From Microvirga lotononidis (lineage in GTDB: Bacteria > Pseudomonadota > Alphaproteobacteria > Rhizobiales > Beijerinckiaceae), in NCBI RefSeq assembly GCF_034627025.1, contig NZ_CP141049.1, forward strand, positions 558,001 through 622,000: a stretch of 64,000 nt of DNA, in the 5' to 3' direction. Numbering within the stretch: the stretch's first letter is position 1; the number at the start of each line of letters is the position of its first letter. Both the position numbers and the translations under genes were made by a program. Below the pieces are notes generated by a model. That model was given only the letters and a program-made list of their open reading frames with translations, made no database searches and was not told the DNA's origin. This document shows positions 26,917 through 35,400 of the stretch, piece after piece.

Positions 26917-27035
26917 CGCGTGCAAGGCTGCATGAGGTGCCTGTTCAGTTGTGACTCAATTTTAGACAGCCAGACAGTTTGGCACCTCCTCCCTGCGGTT
27001 GGGCGGAGAGCTGGCCATGGCCGCTGGGATGTTAT

Positions 27036-27638
27036 CTACCGCCCTGGCGTCTGCGCAGACTTCACGAGCTGGCGCAAGGCCGCTGTATCCGGTTCACTGA
27101 CAACAATCAACTCTTTGCCGCGGGGCTTCTCAGCTGGTTTTCGGGCAACCGAGGATGAAATACCAACGGCGGCAACCTGCGGATTGCGAGGCTGCTTCTC
27201 TAGCGGCTTTCCTGAGACTGCTTTGTCCTTGTGGATCGCGCTGGTTTTCTCGCCGATGGCCTCTGTCCGGGATACGTCACGGGTGGCGTCATTGGGTTGG
27301 AGGTTTGCACCTTTGGCATCAGCCCTGACGGGGGGATACTCCCCCTGAGCCTGCTCGTGAGACTGGGACAGCTGGTTGATCTCGCGCCGAGCTGCGGCAA
27401 GATCTGCACGGAGCTGGGCCATCTCGGAGAGTGACACTCGAGCCTTCGTCTGCTCGGCAACAAGCTGGGTCTGCGTGGCCTGCAGGCTTGTGACCTGATC
27501 ACGAAACTGGTGTTCGACCGCAGCCGACGTGTGCCCAACGATGGCAAACGAGGTCCATCCTGCGGCGGCGGACAGGCTGAGGGCCAGGATTAGACCGCGG
27601 TGTGCGTTCAACAGACGTGGCGCAGACTCTTGGAACAT
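27036..27638 (-). CDS. Membrane-anchored coiled-coil protein
   Basis: 200 residues. The ATG at 27638 is set by GGGAGG nine bases upstream. A short basic head is followed by one membrane helix (GLILALSLSAAAGWTSFAIVG). A heptad-rich coiled coil comes next (EHQFRDQVTSLQATQTQLVAEQTKARVSLSEMAQLRADLAAARREINQL), then a disordered Pro/Lys/Glu-rich tail. Probably a periplasmic or cytoplasmic tether. Small Rhizobiales proteins of this layout exist but have no established role. Confidence 0.65.
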   Translation of the reverse strand: MFQESAPRLLNAHRGLILALSLSAAAGWTSFAIVGHTSAAVEHQFRDQVTSLQATQTQLVAEQTKARVSLSEMAQLRADLAAARREINQLSQSHEQAQGEYPPVRADAKGANLQPNDATRDVSRTEAIGEKTSAIHKDKAVSGKPLEKQPRNPQVAAVGISSSVARKPAEKPRGKELIVVSEPDTAALRQLVKSAQTPGR

Positions 27639-27933
27639 GGGCGCCTCCCGCATACGGAAGATGACTGAAATTCAGCGCCGCTCATTCGGGCCCACGGTTG
27701 CGGCGACAAAGAGGCTGAAATGGATTACCTCGGGCCGCCGGCCGCCACGAACCAGGTGACTTTGTTGTCTTAGTTAAGGCCGAATTAAAAGACGGAGAGG
27801 TGATGAATAGCCCGCTCGGAGCGATCCCTGATTGCCCGGCATGGTAGCGCAGAGCGCCGTCCCGCTCTGGCGCCTTGGCTGAAAGCTCGACCCTCTCGGC
27901 CGGAGTGCCTTCATCCAAACTGTTTATGCAGGC

Positions 27934-28500
27934 TCAAGCTGCTCGAGCGATCTCAGGGGAGTTCACCAGACGCGAGGTTTCATCACTGCCCAGGCTTGTC
28001 AGTGCCTCAAGAACCCGCATCGGAGCTGTCGCTGGAATCAACAGCGCATCGATGGAGGGGCATTCGGCCTCCGCGATCGCCTCGGACAGGAGGATCACCG
28101 GCCGGTCTGGGCGGTGCCGATGAAACTCATCGGCCAGGAGCCATCCATCGACAAGCCCGGGAAGGCTTATCTTCGTTACAAGCCAGTCGATTTGAGCGCG
28201 CTGCTGACAAAGTGATAGGAGACCCACATTTCCAGTCGGAACAGCGAGGACTTGGAAGCCGCCAGTCCGGAGAATCCCCTCCAGCAACTCGCGTGTGATC
28301 GGGTCATTGTCGACGACAAGAACGGTAGCTGAGGCTAGCATCTTTGGAGCATCGCGTATTACTTGGGAGACCGGCCGATATTCTGCCGACTTGGTTGATG
28401 CTTCCTTAAACTGTCGTGGCGAACGGGTAGGTGCGCCAAGCTGCCATGCCTGATCCTCGACGGTCCGACCGATTCCAGGCAGGGCACCGATCAATGGCAT
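27934..28500 (-). CDS. Degenerate response-regulator receiver protein
   Basis: 188 residues. After ~55 unmatched residues comes a CheY-like receiver: VLVVDNDPITRELLEGILRTGGFQVL holds the acidic pair (D64, D66). At the phosphoacceptor position LVTKISLPGLVDGW has Lys110 instead of Asp, and the later conserved Lys-Pro is Ile-Pro (LLIPATAP). It therefore cannot be phosphorylated in the normal way and may act as an unphosphorylated binding module. No output domain follows. It lies ~120 bases from a NepR-like remnant, so a link to general stress signalling is possible. Confidence 0.7.
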   Translation of the reverse strand: MPLIGALPGIGRTVEDQAWQLGAPTRSPRQFKEASTKSAEYRPVSQVIRDAPKMLASATVLVVDNDPITRELLEGILRTGGFQVLAVPTGNVGLLSLCQQRAQIDWLVTKISLPGLVDGWLLADEFHRHRPDRPVILLSEAIAEAECPSIDALLIPATAPMRVLEALTSLGSDETSRLVNSPEIARAA

Positions 28501-28616
28501 TGTACAAAATAAGCCTATGATCGTTCGAGGGTCGATCTACGCTGGTTTCGACTGAGACATCCAAGCGAGCAGGATGTGCACGCTGAGGCAGGCCTGAGAC
28601 AGTGTCCTACCGACCC

Positions 28617-28830
28617 CTAGCCTTCCGGCTGCTCCCGGCGTGTGAGCCGGTCCACGAGTTCTGCCAGCCGAGCCGGGAGGTGTGTCTCAACCGCTCCATA
28701 GGTGAGCCGCAGCCGCTCCCCAAGCTGCTGAAGGTCATTAGAGGCCAGCGATTGATCGAACGTGGAGTGAGTTGGGATTGAAAACGTGACTTCCGGGGCA
28801 TCGGGCAGCGGCGCGAGGGCTGTAGAAATT
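28617..28830 (-). pseudogene. NepR-like anti-sigma factor, 5' end cut by IS256
   Basis: A minus-strand frame ending at 28617 encodes ~70 residues with no usable start. Its C-terminal part, LQQLGERLRLTYGAVETHLPARLAELVDRL, follows the NepR pattern of a LG-x2-LR-x2-Y helix, a Pro, then a second helix. NepR sequesters the EcfG sigma factor and is released by phosphorylated PhyR. The frame runs into the end of the IS256 element, so the native start was lost. The assignment rests on a short motif. Confidence 0.48.
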
Positions 28831-30212
28831 GGAGTGGCGCAGTCTCCAGCATGCTTAGGATATGGGGTTAAGCAGCAACGTCAATCATCTCCTGGCTCGA
28901 TGAGATTTTGGGAAGCGTCTTCCAGCCATCGACCTTGCGCATCGTGATCTGGCCGGACGCCAGCAGCGCCCAGAACAGCATGGCCGCGGTCGCCGCTGAA
29001 GGCAGCACCGTCTGGGTCTTGATCCGCCGCTTGAACTCCTCATGCAGCCGCTCGATCGCATTGGTGGTTCGGGCCGACTTCCACTGCGAGGGCGGCAGCT
29101 TTGTGAACGCAAACAGTGCCTCGCCGGCCTCCTCCAGGCTGTCGGCCACCGCCGGATGCCGCAGCTGCCATTTGCGAACAAAGGCTTTGCGCCGCTCCTT
29201 CATCTCCTCGGCCGTGGCGGCATAGATCATATCCGTGTAATCGGCCGTGATCTCCTCATGCAGCCGCTTGGGCGCATGGGCGAGCAGATTGCGGTGCTTA
29301 TGCACCGTGCAGCGCTGCAGCGGGACCCCCTCCCACACCGCCGCGAGCGCCTGCTCCAGGCCCGGCGCGCCATCCACAATGACAAAGGCCGGCCGGCGCA
29401 GCTGGCGTGCCACGAGGTCGTCGAGCACCGCACGCCAGGCGGCCGTGGTCTCCCCGCCCATGTTCTTGACCGCCAGCAGCACCTTCTGGCCATCCTCGCG
29501 CACCCCGATCACCACCAGCAGCGAAATCGAGGTCGCCTTCCTGTCGAGCCGGACCCGCACCACCGTGCCGTCGAGGATCAGCCGCACGATCGGCTCGTCG
29601 GCGAGCGAGCGCTGGTTCCAGGCTTGCCAGTCGGTCTGCACCTTGCGCCAGACCCGGCTGACCGTGTCCTTGCCGATGGCTCCGCCGAACAGGGCGGCTA
29701 AGGCCCGGCGGACCCGCCGGGTGTTGGTGCCGGCCAGATACGCTGAGGCAATCAGCGCATCGGCGGCCTTGGTGCGCCGCTGATAAGCCCGAAGGGTTGC
29801 GCTTCTCCACTCAGTGGTGCGGCCATCCTCGGTACGCAAGCGCGCTCGCGGCACCGAAATCTCTGTCTGGCCAAAGGTGCCGGTCAGGCTGCGGCAGCGG
29901 CTGCCATGGCGATAGCCGTGAGTGGAGGCGGGTGGTGCGGGACGCTCCTTGCGGCCATAGCGCGGCCGGCCCAGAGCCGCCTCGAGTTCCGCCTGAATGA
30001 GGGCTTCGATCCAGCCCCGCACCCGCTCGCGCACGCCGGTCTCGATCGGGTCGATCCAATCGTCGAAAAGCCGGGCTTGCGGCTGGCCGGCAGGATGCGC
30101 AGCATCTGTCTTGCTGATAAGGTCCGTCATGGCGTGGTCTCCCACGGGACCGGAGCGCTCCAACGCCCGAATCCCGCTGTGTGGGTTGCAGCACCCGGAG
30201 ACTACGCCACCC
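28831..30212. mobile_element. IS256-family element
   Basis: Imperfect inverted ends share GTGGCGYAGTCTCC: left ~28831-28850, right ~30197-30212 inverted. They enclose one transposase. No 8- or 9-bp target duplication could be recognised, so the exact edges are uncertain by a few bases. Confidence 0.75.
28868..30130 (-). CDS. IS256-family transposase
   Basis: 420 residues from the ATG at 30130 (MTDLISKTDAAHPAG). It has typical Mutator/IS256 features: zinc-knuckle-like N-terminus, RGLILDGTVVRV-type first Asp region (LILDGTVVRVRLD), second Asp in AFVIVDGAPGLEQAL, a CTVHKHRNLL signature, and a C-terminal TTNAIERLHEEFKRRIKTQ. The frame is intact. Confidence 0.93.
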   Translation of the reverse strand: MTDLISKTDAAHPAGQPQARLFDDWIDPIETGVRERVRGWIEALIQAELEAALGRPRYGRKERPAPPASTHGYRHGSRCRSLTGTFGQTEISVPRARLRTEDGRTTEWRSATLRAYQRRTKAADALIASAYLAGTNTRRVRRALAALFGGAIGKDTVSRVWRKVQTDWQAWNQRSLADEPIVRLILDGTVVRVRLDRKATSISLLVVIGVREDGQKVLLAVKNMGGETTAAWRAVLDDLVARQLRRPAFVIVDGAPGLEQALAAVWEGVPLQRCTVHKHRNLLAHAPKRLHEEITADYTDMIYAATAEEMKERRKAFVRKWQLRHPAVADSLEEAGEALFAFTKLPPSQWKSARTTNAIERLHEEFKRRIKTQTVLPSAATAAMLFWALLASGQITMRKVDGWKTLPKISSSQEMIDVAA

Positions 30213-30849
30213 TCAAAAGTCTACCACCTCCCGGACGGCACCGGGCATCGATCGGGAGCAGGGCTTGCATTGAGACACTCTCGTTGGTGGCAGGACTGTG
30301 CCGCTGAATGCCCCTATGTGCTTGCCCTCGTTCAGGGTCCCTTGCTGGCAGAGCAGCGGCATAATGTGGCAAATGTACGGACAGAAGGTCGTGAGTGTCT
30401 TGGCTCCAACCCCTCGCCTGTTCTACGTGAAAGGTAAAATTCCCTATTCGACAGGTTTCCAGCAGGGTCTCTCGGGTCAACGCCGGCAAACGGAGGATGG
30501 CGACTGGGAGGCTACCCCCTGGATCAAGGATGTGCGCTGGATCGCCACAATCTGCTCCACTGAAAAGCGTCTCTTGCGCATGACAAACCTCCCTGAGCCC
30601 TCAAGGAAATTTGCCGACCAGACTAACAGAGCGGCTGGACCACTTCGTCCGTGTCACCTCAGTTACATCGCCAACTCCATGAGTTGCGACAAACCAACAT
30701 AAGTTAACAAAAGCTTGCCCTACTGTCGGCTTCCCGACAGACGGATTACCTCCGAATCAGCATAGTCTTGTTGAGATAAGCAAGAACTGCGGGGGCGCTA
30801 TACGGTCGTCAGCACATTGCCAGTCATCCTCCGAAGAAGAGGTGGCGGC
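30213..30849. other. Gene-poor stretch right of IS256
   Basis: About 640 bases. Several open frames of 70-130 codons exist but none has a convincing start or protein-like composition. No repeat or RNA was recognised. Confidence 0.35.
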
Positions 30850-31071
30850 ATGGCTGCGCACTTGGGTGTCTCAATGAAGCGTGAGAAACAAAAGCTTCTG
30901 CCGAGTAAGCGTCGGCATGTCATCCGCCTTGAGCGCCAACTCGCAGCTGTCGAAGCACAAATTGCACGCCTTGAACAAGATCGGCACTTGGGCCTCGCGG
31001 AGCAGGATCATTTCTTTCTTTGGAAGCGGCCCTCACTCTTTGTGTCGTGGCGTCCACAGGTGCTCCACTAA
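30850..31071 (+). CDS. Possible small basic protein
   Basis: 73 residues from the ATG at 30850, preceded by GAAGAGGTGG. The centre is a charged helix (RRHVIRLERQLAAVEAQIARLEQDRHLGLAEQD) that could form a coiled coil. The rest is unremarkable. Confidence 0.32.
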   Translation: MAAHLGVSMKREKQKLLPSKRRHVIRLERQLAAVEAQIARLEQDRHLGLAEQDHFFLWKRPSLFVSWRPQVLH

Positions 31072-31185
31072 TCTCCCAATCATCATGACATGATCCTGCC
31101 GACGTGCCGATCCTCGCAAGAAATCTCACCAACTCCAACAGCGAGGCGGAGCTATGACAAGAGCAACAGGAACCGGAGGAATGTG

Positions 31186-31470
31186 ATGTTTGCTAACACG
31201 CTCAAACACCTGACTTCAGAACAGTCTCAACGGCCTACAGAGACTTACTCCCCAGACATTCTGCCTCTGATGCAGTCGCTGTTAGGGAGCTTGGCCGACA
31301 TCGATTTTGAGTTCCAGAACGACCGTGAAACGATCCTGCAGAGCACAATCGAAGAACCTCTGAAACACAGGGCCATTGCCACCCTCAAAGAGCGTCATCA
31401 CGAACGGCGCGCTCCTTATGTGAGAGAACTCGATGAGCTAGAGCGGCAAATTCAAATGACCTTTACATAG
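31186..31470 (+). CDS. Hypothetical protein
   Basis: 94 residues. The start at 31186 is chosen because GGAGGA lies 5 bases before it. Acidic and helical (PDILPLMQSLLGSLADIDFEFQNDRETIL, then LKERHHERRAPYVRELDELERQIQ). No domain was recognised. The good ribosome site and composition support a real gene. Confidence 0.58.
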   Translation: MFANTLKHLTSEQSQRPTETYSPDILPLMQSLLGSLADIDFEFQNDRETILQSTIEEPLKHRAIATLKERHHERRAPYVRELDELERQIQMTFT

Positions 31471-31581
31471 AAGTGTAGTTAGTATGGAAAGCCGCACCGA
31501 GGGCCTCTCTGCTTCGGGTATGGCTGATGCGCAGCAGCAAGGTGCTGGCAGACGGGCAGATAGCTCACTTGTCTGCAGGTT

Positions 31582-31818
31582 ATGCAGCGTGCGAAGGCAG
31601 CAGGATTGGCACATGACACCAGTTATGACCTTCCGGTGACGCAGGAAGACCTCGCGGATGCGATTAGAATGTCAATGGTTCACGTCAACCGTACCCTCAT
31701 GGTTCTTCGCGCGGCAGGGGCAGTGGAATTCCAAAGCGGCAAGCTGACCGTGAGTGACAGGGACGAGCTGGTCGAGATAGCGGAGTTGGACGCGGGCTGC
31801 TCGCACCATCACCAGTAA
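31582..31818 (+). pseudogene. Crp/Fnr-family regulator, C-terminal helix-turn-helix remnant
   Basis: The segment YDLPVTQEDLADAIRMSMVHVNRTLMVLRAAGAVEFQSGKLTV is the Crp/Fnr winged helix-turn-helix, with the recognition helix at SMVHVNRTLMVL. The cyclic-nucleotide-binding half is missing. In the upstream sequence the expected connecting helix is broken by stops and frame changes. Non-functional remnant of a common Rhizobiales regulator. Confidence 0.68.
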
Positions 31819-31869
31819 CTCACGCATTCCAATGATCTGCGAGCCGCTGGTTGCATGTCGCAGCAATAG

Positions 31870-32395
31870 CGGGACTGTCAACTTGACGCCCGGTGGGCAG
31901 AGCTGCGGCGAGTGCAGTCATCGAGCCAGTCTAAATCAGCCGACGAGGGCAGCACCGGTCGCATCGCGCCATGAATTGAAGGCGCAATCGCGGGTCACGC
32001 GATACTCATTGGCAGAAAGACGGTGACGGTGGACCTGGAAGTGGTTGTGGATCGGAGTGTGAATAGATAGAAATTGTTGGGCATGCTGGACTGATTTGAA
32101 CCGCCGCATGTGGCGCTCACGTCGTCGGCTGGGTTGGTGCGAGACTTCGCAGCGATTATTCAGGTATCGACTCTGCCGATGTTCGACAGCCGGAAGGATC
32201 TCGCGTTTGGCCGCAGCATAGGAGGCGAGTTTGCCCGTCACGATGACCCTCGGCACATAGCACAAGCCCTTAAGCAGCTTGCAAATGAAACGCTTGGCCG
32301 CCTTCTTGTTGTGCCGGCTCTGCACCAGCACGTCGAGCACGTTGCCGTGCTGATCAACAGCCCGCCAGAGGTAGTGCAGTTTGCCGCCGCGCTTC
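31870..32395 (-). pseudogene. IS6-family transposase, C-terminal remnant
   Basis: The minus frame ending at 31936 reads LHYLWRAVDQHGNVLDVLVQSRHNKKAAKRF... and continues to the IS6 C-terminus. The N-terminal helix-turn-helix and first catalytic Asp region are missing beyond ~32390. A sequence like an IS6 end (GGACTGTCAACTTGACG) lies near 31871. The expected TDKL motif reads TGKLASY, so the second Asp is also lost. Confidence 0.75.
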
Positions 32396-32590
32396 CTGGT
32401 CTCCCCATCGTCCCGTGGCGGCGACCCCGAACTCGTCATTGAGTTAGAGGATGGTTTCAGGCTCGTCCTAACAGCCAGCTTCGAGCAGATTGAAGACATG
32501 GCGGATGTTCTGGACGCTGCCGGTCCTGAAGAGAAGAGCGTCCTGAATCAGCTGCCAGCTTTTGTGCGAAAGGGCAGTTCCGCCGGTTGA
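32396..32590 (+). pseudogene. 3' remnant of an unknown plus-strand gene
   Basis: The last ~55 codons (PELVIELEDGFRLVLTASFEQIEDMADVL...) look protein-like and end 10 bases before a very strong hairpin, which supports a genuine gene end. The 5' part was replaced by the IS6 remnant. No family was recognised. Confidence 0.35.
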
Positions 32591-32600
32591 CCCGAGCTGA

Positions 32601-32645
32601 CGGACTGATGCGCGCGATAGGTCACCTCTCGCGCGCATCAGTCCG
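32601..32645. terminator. 17-bp perfect hairpin between convergent genes
   Basis: CGGACTGATGCGCGCGA (32601-32617) pairs perfectly with 32629-32645 around an 11-nt loop. It lies between a plus-strand gene end (32590) and a minus-strand gene end (32655), fitting a bidirectional terminator without a T-run. Confidence 0.7.
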
Positions 32646-32654
32646 GAGTGTACC

Positions 32655-32852
32655 TTAGCCTGCTCCAGTGCCCCCGATGTCGGAGCATCCCTTCTGGCTC
32701 TCGATGAATTCGATCTTGGCGTCGACAAGATCAGCCAGAGCGCTGTCCGGGGTCAGGACCCGCAAATCCATGGACGCCTGTTTAAGCTCAGTTAAGGTCG
32801 CTCCATCCAGCAATGTTCGTTCTGCAATGTGTGATGCTTCTGCGTAAGACAT
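32655..32852 (-). CDS. Small hypothetical protein
   Basis: 65 residues from the ATG at 32852 (MSYAEASHIAERTLLDGATLTELKQASMDLRVLTPDSALADLVDAKIEFIES). Acidic and helical, with an AAGG just upstream. No family was recognised. It ends at the strong shared hairpin. Confidence 0.5.
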   Translation of the reverse strand: MSYAEASHIAERTLLDGATLTELKQASMDLRVLTPDSALADLVDAKIEFIESQKGCSDIGGTGAG

Positions 32853-33083
32853 CCTTAAAACCTTTGACTCTTGTATGAACTGGCATTTGACGCCCGGAAG
32901 GAGACCTTCGGACGTTCCGTCGCGGGTCACTTGAGGGCGCAAATGCCCTCTGGAACCCATTTCCAATGGTGAACGTCGGCAAGGAGACGAGGTGCTATAT
33001 GATCCTCTGAACGTCTCCAGTTACCGTGACATCGTTTGCGCGTGTCTGGCCTAGGAACTGCGCGCTTGTCTTTGATATTCCGT

Positions 33084-33338
33084 CTATGAGGGTCTGCCGC
33101 CCTTCGTGGATCCCAGGTCGGTGAGCAGGATCATGCCATCCGGTCCATGCGCGACCCATTGGCAGTGACTGGCATAGTCGAGGCCTAGGTCAAACGCATC
33201 GCCTCGCTGCCCCAAGCTGAGGACCCACCAGTGCCGCAGCTTTTGGAGAGGCACACCCTCCCCTTCGGTCTTGCCCAGCCCTCGTACAAGATGGCGTACG
33301 ATATGGCGGGCGATGCTCTCGGCCGGGTCGGTGCTCAC
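33084..33338 (-). CDS. Small protein coupled to the EcfG-like sigma gene
   Basis: 84 residues. The GTG start at 33338 overlaps the TGA of the sigma factor gene (GTGA), so the two are translationally coupled. The sequence (IARHIVRHLVRGLGKTEGEGVPLQKLRHWWVLSLGQ...) is soluble, with no membrane segment and no recognised domain. Position alone suggests a regulatory partner of the sigma factor; no anti-sigma motif is evident. Confidence 0.58.
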   Translation of the reverse strand: MSTDPAESIARHIVRHLVRGLGKTEGEGVPLQKLRHWWVLSLGQRGDAFDLGLDYASHCQWVAHGPDGMILLTDLGSTKGGRPS

Positions 33339-34072
33339 GATTGGCGACCAGTGCGGCTTTGCAGGGATTGCCCCTGCATGAGTTCTTCAGGTGCATAGCC
33401 CAGAAGTTCGGCAAGCCGAAGCCGAGCTCGGTTGACTCGGCTCTTGATCGTCCCAATCGGGATCCCGCTGACCGTCGCGGCCTCTTCGTATGTAAGCCCG
33501 TGAGCGCCGACGAGAAGCAACGCCTCACGCTGGTCGGGAGCAAGTTTCGGTAACGCATTCTGCAGATCTTGGAGGTTGAGCCCGTCCATTTGCCCCGGAG
33601 CGATGGTCAACTGTGCAGCGTAGGCTCCATCCGGATCGGCAACCTCACGACTGCGCCTGCGATAGTCGGTGTAGTAGCCGTTGCGCAAGATCGTGAAGAG
33701 CCACGCGTTCAGGTTCGTGCCCGGCTGGAAGAGAGCCCGCTTGCTCAAGGCCTGAAGCATGGTGGCTTGCACGAGATCATCGGCGCGATCTGGACTTTTC
33801 GTCAGGGAGATTGCGAAGGCACGCAGGATCGGTTGTGCTTCCACGATCCCATCCCGAAACTCTGATAGCTGCGCCTCTGTCCTGAGTGCAAGGTGGCAGT
33901 CGATCGTGGCCGCCAAGATCCTGAGCGACTCCGGCACGGGCCAAGGGCCCATCGCTTCATCCGCCAACCGCAGCTGCTGCCCCAAATGATCCTGGATATC
34001 CCCCGCTAGTGCCGGCCGATAGCCTGGCAATGCGATGGCGCTCTGCGATGTGGGAGAAGGATTGCTGGGCAT
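33335..34072 (-). CDS. EcfG-like ECF sigma factor with NepR-like N-terminal segment
   Basis: 245 residues. Residues ~75-142 are sigma region 2 (ILRAFAISLTKSPDRADDLVQATMLQAL, then FQPGTNLNAWLFTILRN). Residues ~168-222 are region 4 (LQNALPKLAPDQREALLLVGAHGLTYEEAATVSGIPIGTIKSRVNRAR). This matches EcfG, the general stress sigma factor of alphaproteobacteria. The ~70-residue N-terminal extension is unusual. Residues 29-55 (HLGQQLRLADEAMGPWPVPESLRILAA) resemble the NepR core, raising the idea of a built-in inhibitor. The downstream gene overlaps its stop. PhyR is not in the window. Confidence 0.85.
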   Translation of the reverse strand: MPSNPSPTSQSAIALPGYRPALAGDIQDHLGQQLRLADEAMGPWPVPESLRILAATIDCHLALRTEAQLSEFRDGIVEAQPILRAFAISLTKSPDRADDLVQATMLQALSKRALFQPGTNLNAWLFTILRNGYYTDYRRRSREVADPDGAYAAQLTIAPGQMDGLNLQDLQNALPKLAPDQREALLLVGAHGLTYEEAATVSGIPIGTIKSRVNRARLRLAELLGYAPEELMQGQSLQSRTGRQS

Positions 34073-34512
34073 GTTGCACTCCGCGACAGACGGCGGGAGC
34101 GCGCGATGTCTCTCAGCCGCCAGCGCCTAGGGCCATTTACCAGCGGTACTGACAAACGTGGGGTTGGTCAGCGCGAGCTACAAGGCAAAAGTGATTGAAA
34201 TCGACAACCCGGCTGACGGACTCGACAATGTCCGTGCGTGACAGCGACACCATGGCCCGCCTATGTGGCATGAGCCTGGAGTTCAGATCAGTCGCGATCA
34301 GAGTTTTGATCCGGCGAGGGAATATCCCGGTCGCCGTAGCCACGCCGCCCGTTGAGTTTTACCTTTGGGAACGGTGCGGGACGATCTTCGAGCATCCTGA
34401 CGGCTTTCCAAACCGAGTTCACAACTCTCTGAGTGAGGCTGAGAGGGCGCTTGCCCATGACGGGTTCGTCTCCTTCTACCTAACTGCACAACGGCAGTCG
34501 CTTCGCACACAA
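34073..34512. other. Upstream region of the sigma gene, no supported gene
   Basis: 440 bases. A plus-strand frame crosses it but continues antisense through two well-supported minus-strand genes, so it is not accepted. The promoter of the sigma gene should be here; no EcfG-type GGAAC/CGTT pair was found by eye. Confidence 0.35.
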
Positions 34513-34884
34513 TTAGTCGTTTGCCTTTCGGTCGAGGACTTGAGAGAACGCGACTGTCAGCACCGTTTGATTGGCCTTGTCCATGACCTCGACGCACCAG
34601 CTTCGCCGGTTCTCGCCGATCTGATCACCTTCCGTGATCATGCCGCGCACCTTGGCCATGGCAGCATCTCGCGCCGCCTGAAGGTCAGGATACTTTTCTC
34701 CTTCAGGATCGTCGACCAAGCCGTCTTCAGTCCTGAGGTTGAAGTAGTACAGAGCCGTTTCCGCCCTTGGCTCGGGAGCCTGCGGCGGCTTGTGGGAGGG
34801 GTAACCGGAGCAAGGCGGGCCGCCCTCATCGTCCCGCCGCTTGAGATCGTCGCGCTGGCTCGGGTGCTTTGGAGCCTTGCTCAT
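34513..34884 (-). CDS. DUF6894-like small protein
   Basis: 123 residues from the ATG at 34884; a TTG at 34932 would add 16. The head is disordered and Pro/Arg/Asp-rich. The family core follows: ALYYFNLRTEDGLVDDPEGEKYPDLQAARDAAMAKVRGM, then RRSWCVEVMDKANQTVLTVAFSQVL. Same family as the protein at 23829-24164. Function unknown. Confidence 0.7.
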   Translation of the reverse strand: MSKAPKHPSQRDDLKRRDDEGGPPCSGYPSHKPPQAPEPRAETALYYFNLRTEDGLVDDPEGEKYPDLQAARDAAMAKVRGMITEGDQIGENRRSWCVEVMDKANQTVLTVAFSQVLDRKAND

Positions 34885-34995
34885 GCCGAAAGGGTTAAGA
34901 CGAGCAGCAGGCTTTTTGATGTCGGACGGCAAGAGTGCTGCGGTCTCTTATGCCCTGCCACTGGGCCGCCACGACTTAGATCGTGCGGGTTGATG

Positions 34996-35232
34996 TCAGC
35001 ATCCGGTGCAGATCCCCTTCGAGACCTCTCTCAACTTGCGATCCCTGGCGCGCTCCGCGGCTTCGGCCTTTTGTCGAGCCTTGGCTGCCAATGCGGCCGA
35101 TTCCTCAGCCGTATATGGTCGCGACGGGGTGGCTTTTAGACTTCGTGCCTCAGGCGCGGCCCTGTCCTGGGCCATGACCCCCGAAGATAACACCGACAAG
35201 GCAAGCAGGGCCGTAACGATCGTAACTCGCAT
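34996..35232 (-). CDS. Small exported protein
   Basis: 78 residues. The ATG at 35232 follows GAGGAGCG. The signal peptide is clear (MRVTIVTALLALSVLSSGVMAQ). The mature part is short, helical and charged (YTAEESAALAAKARQKAEAAERARDRKLREVSKG) and ends CTGC, with two possible periplasmic cysteines. Function unknown. Confidence 0.62.
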   Translation of the reverse strand: MRVTIVTALLALSVLSSGVMAQDRAAPEARSLKATPSRPYTAEESAALAAKARQKAEAAERARDRKLREVSKGICTGC

Positions 35233-35400
35233 GGGAGCGCTCCTCGAGGAGCGTATCGGCGGCTCCAAGCCTGGATATAGGAGCGGCGACCTGGATCCCC
35301 AGTCCTTGGGCGGCGATGTGAGCTAATTTTTAGAAGCCCCCGAATAAGCCATTATCCTGGCTGATGGTTCATCGCGACCTCTGGTCGAGAGAAACCTTTC

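Noticed and set aside
26920..27348. Plus-strand frame with GTG after the 43-bp repeat
   Set aside because: The ribosome-like site is attractive, but the product has no protein-like pattern and most of it is antisense to the coiled-coil gene.
30202..30489. Minus-strand frame right of IS256
   Set aside because: Poor composition, no ribosome site, no recognised domain.
34195..35139. 314-codon plus-strand open frame
   Set aside because: It runs antisense through a DUF6894-like gene and a signal-peptide gene that are both better supported, and shows no domain.
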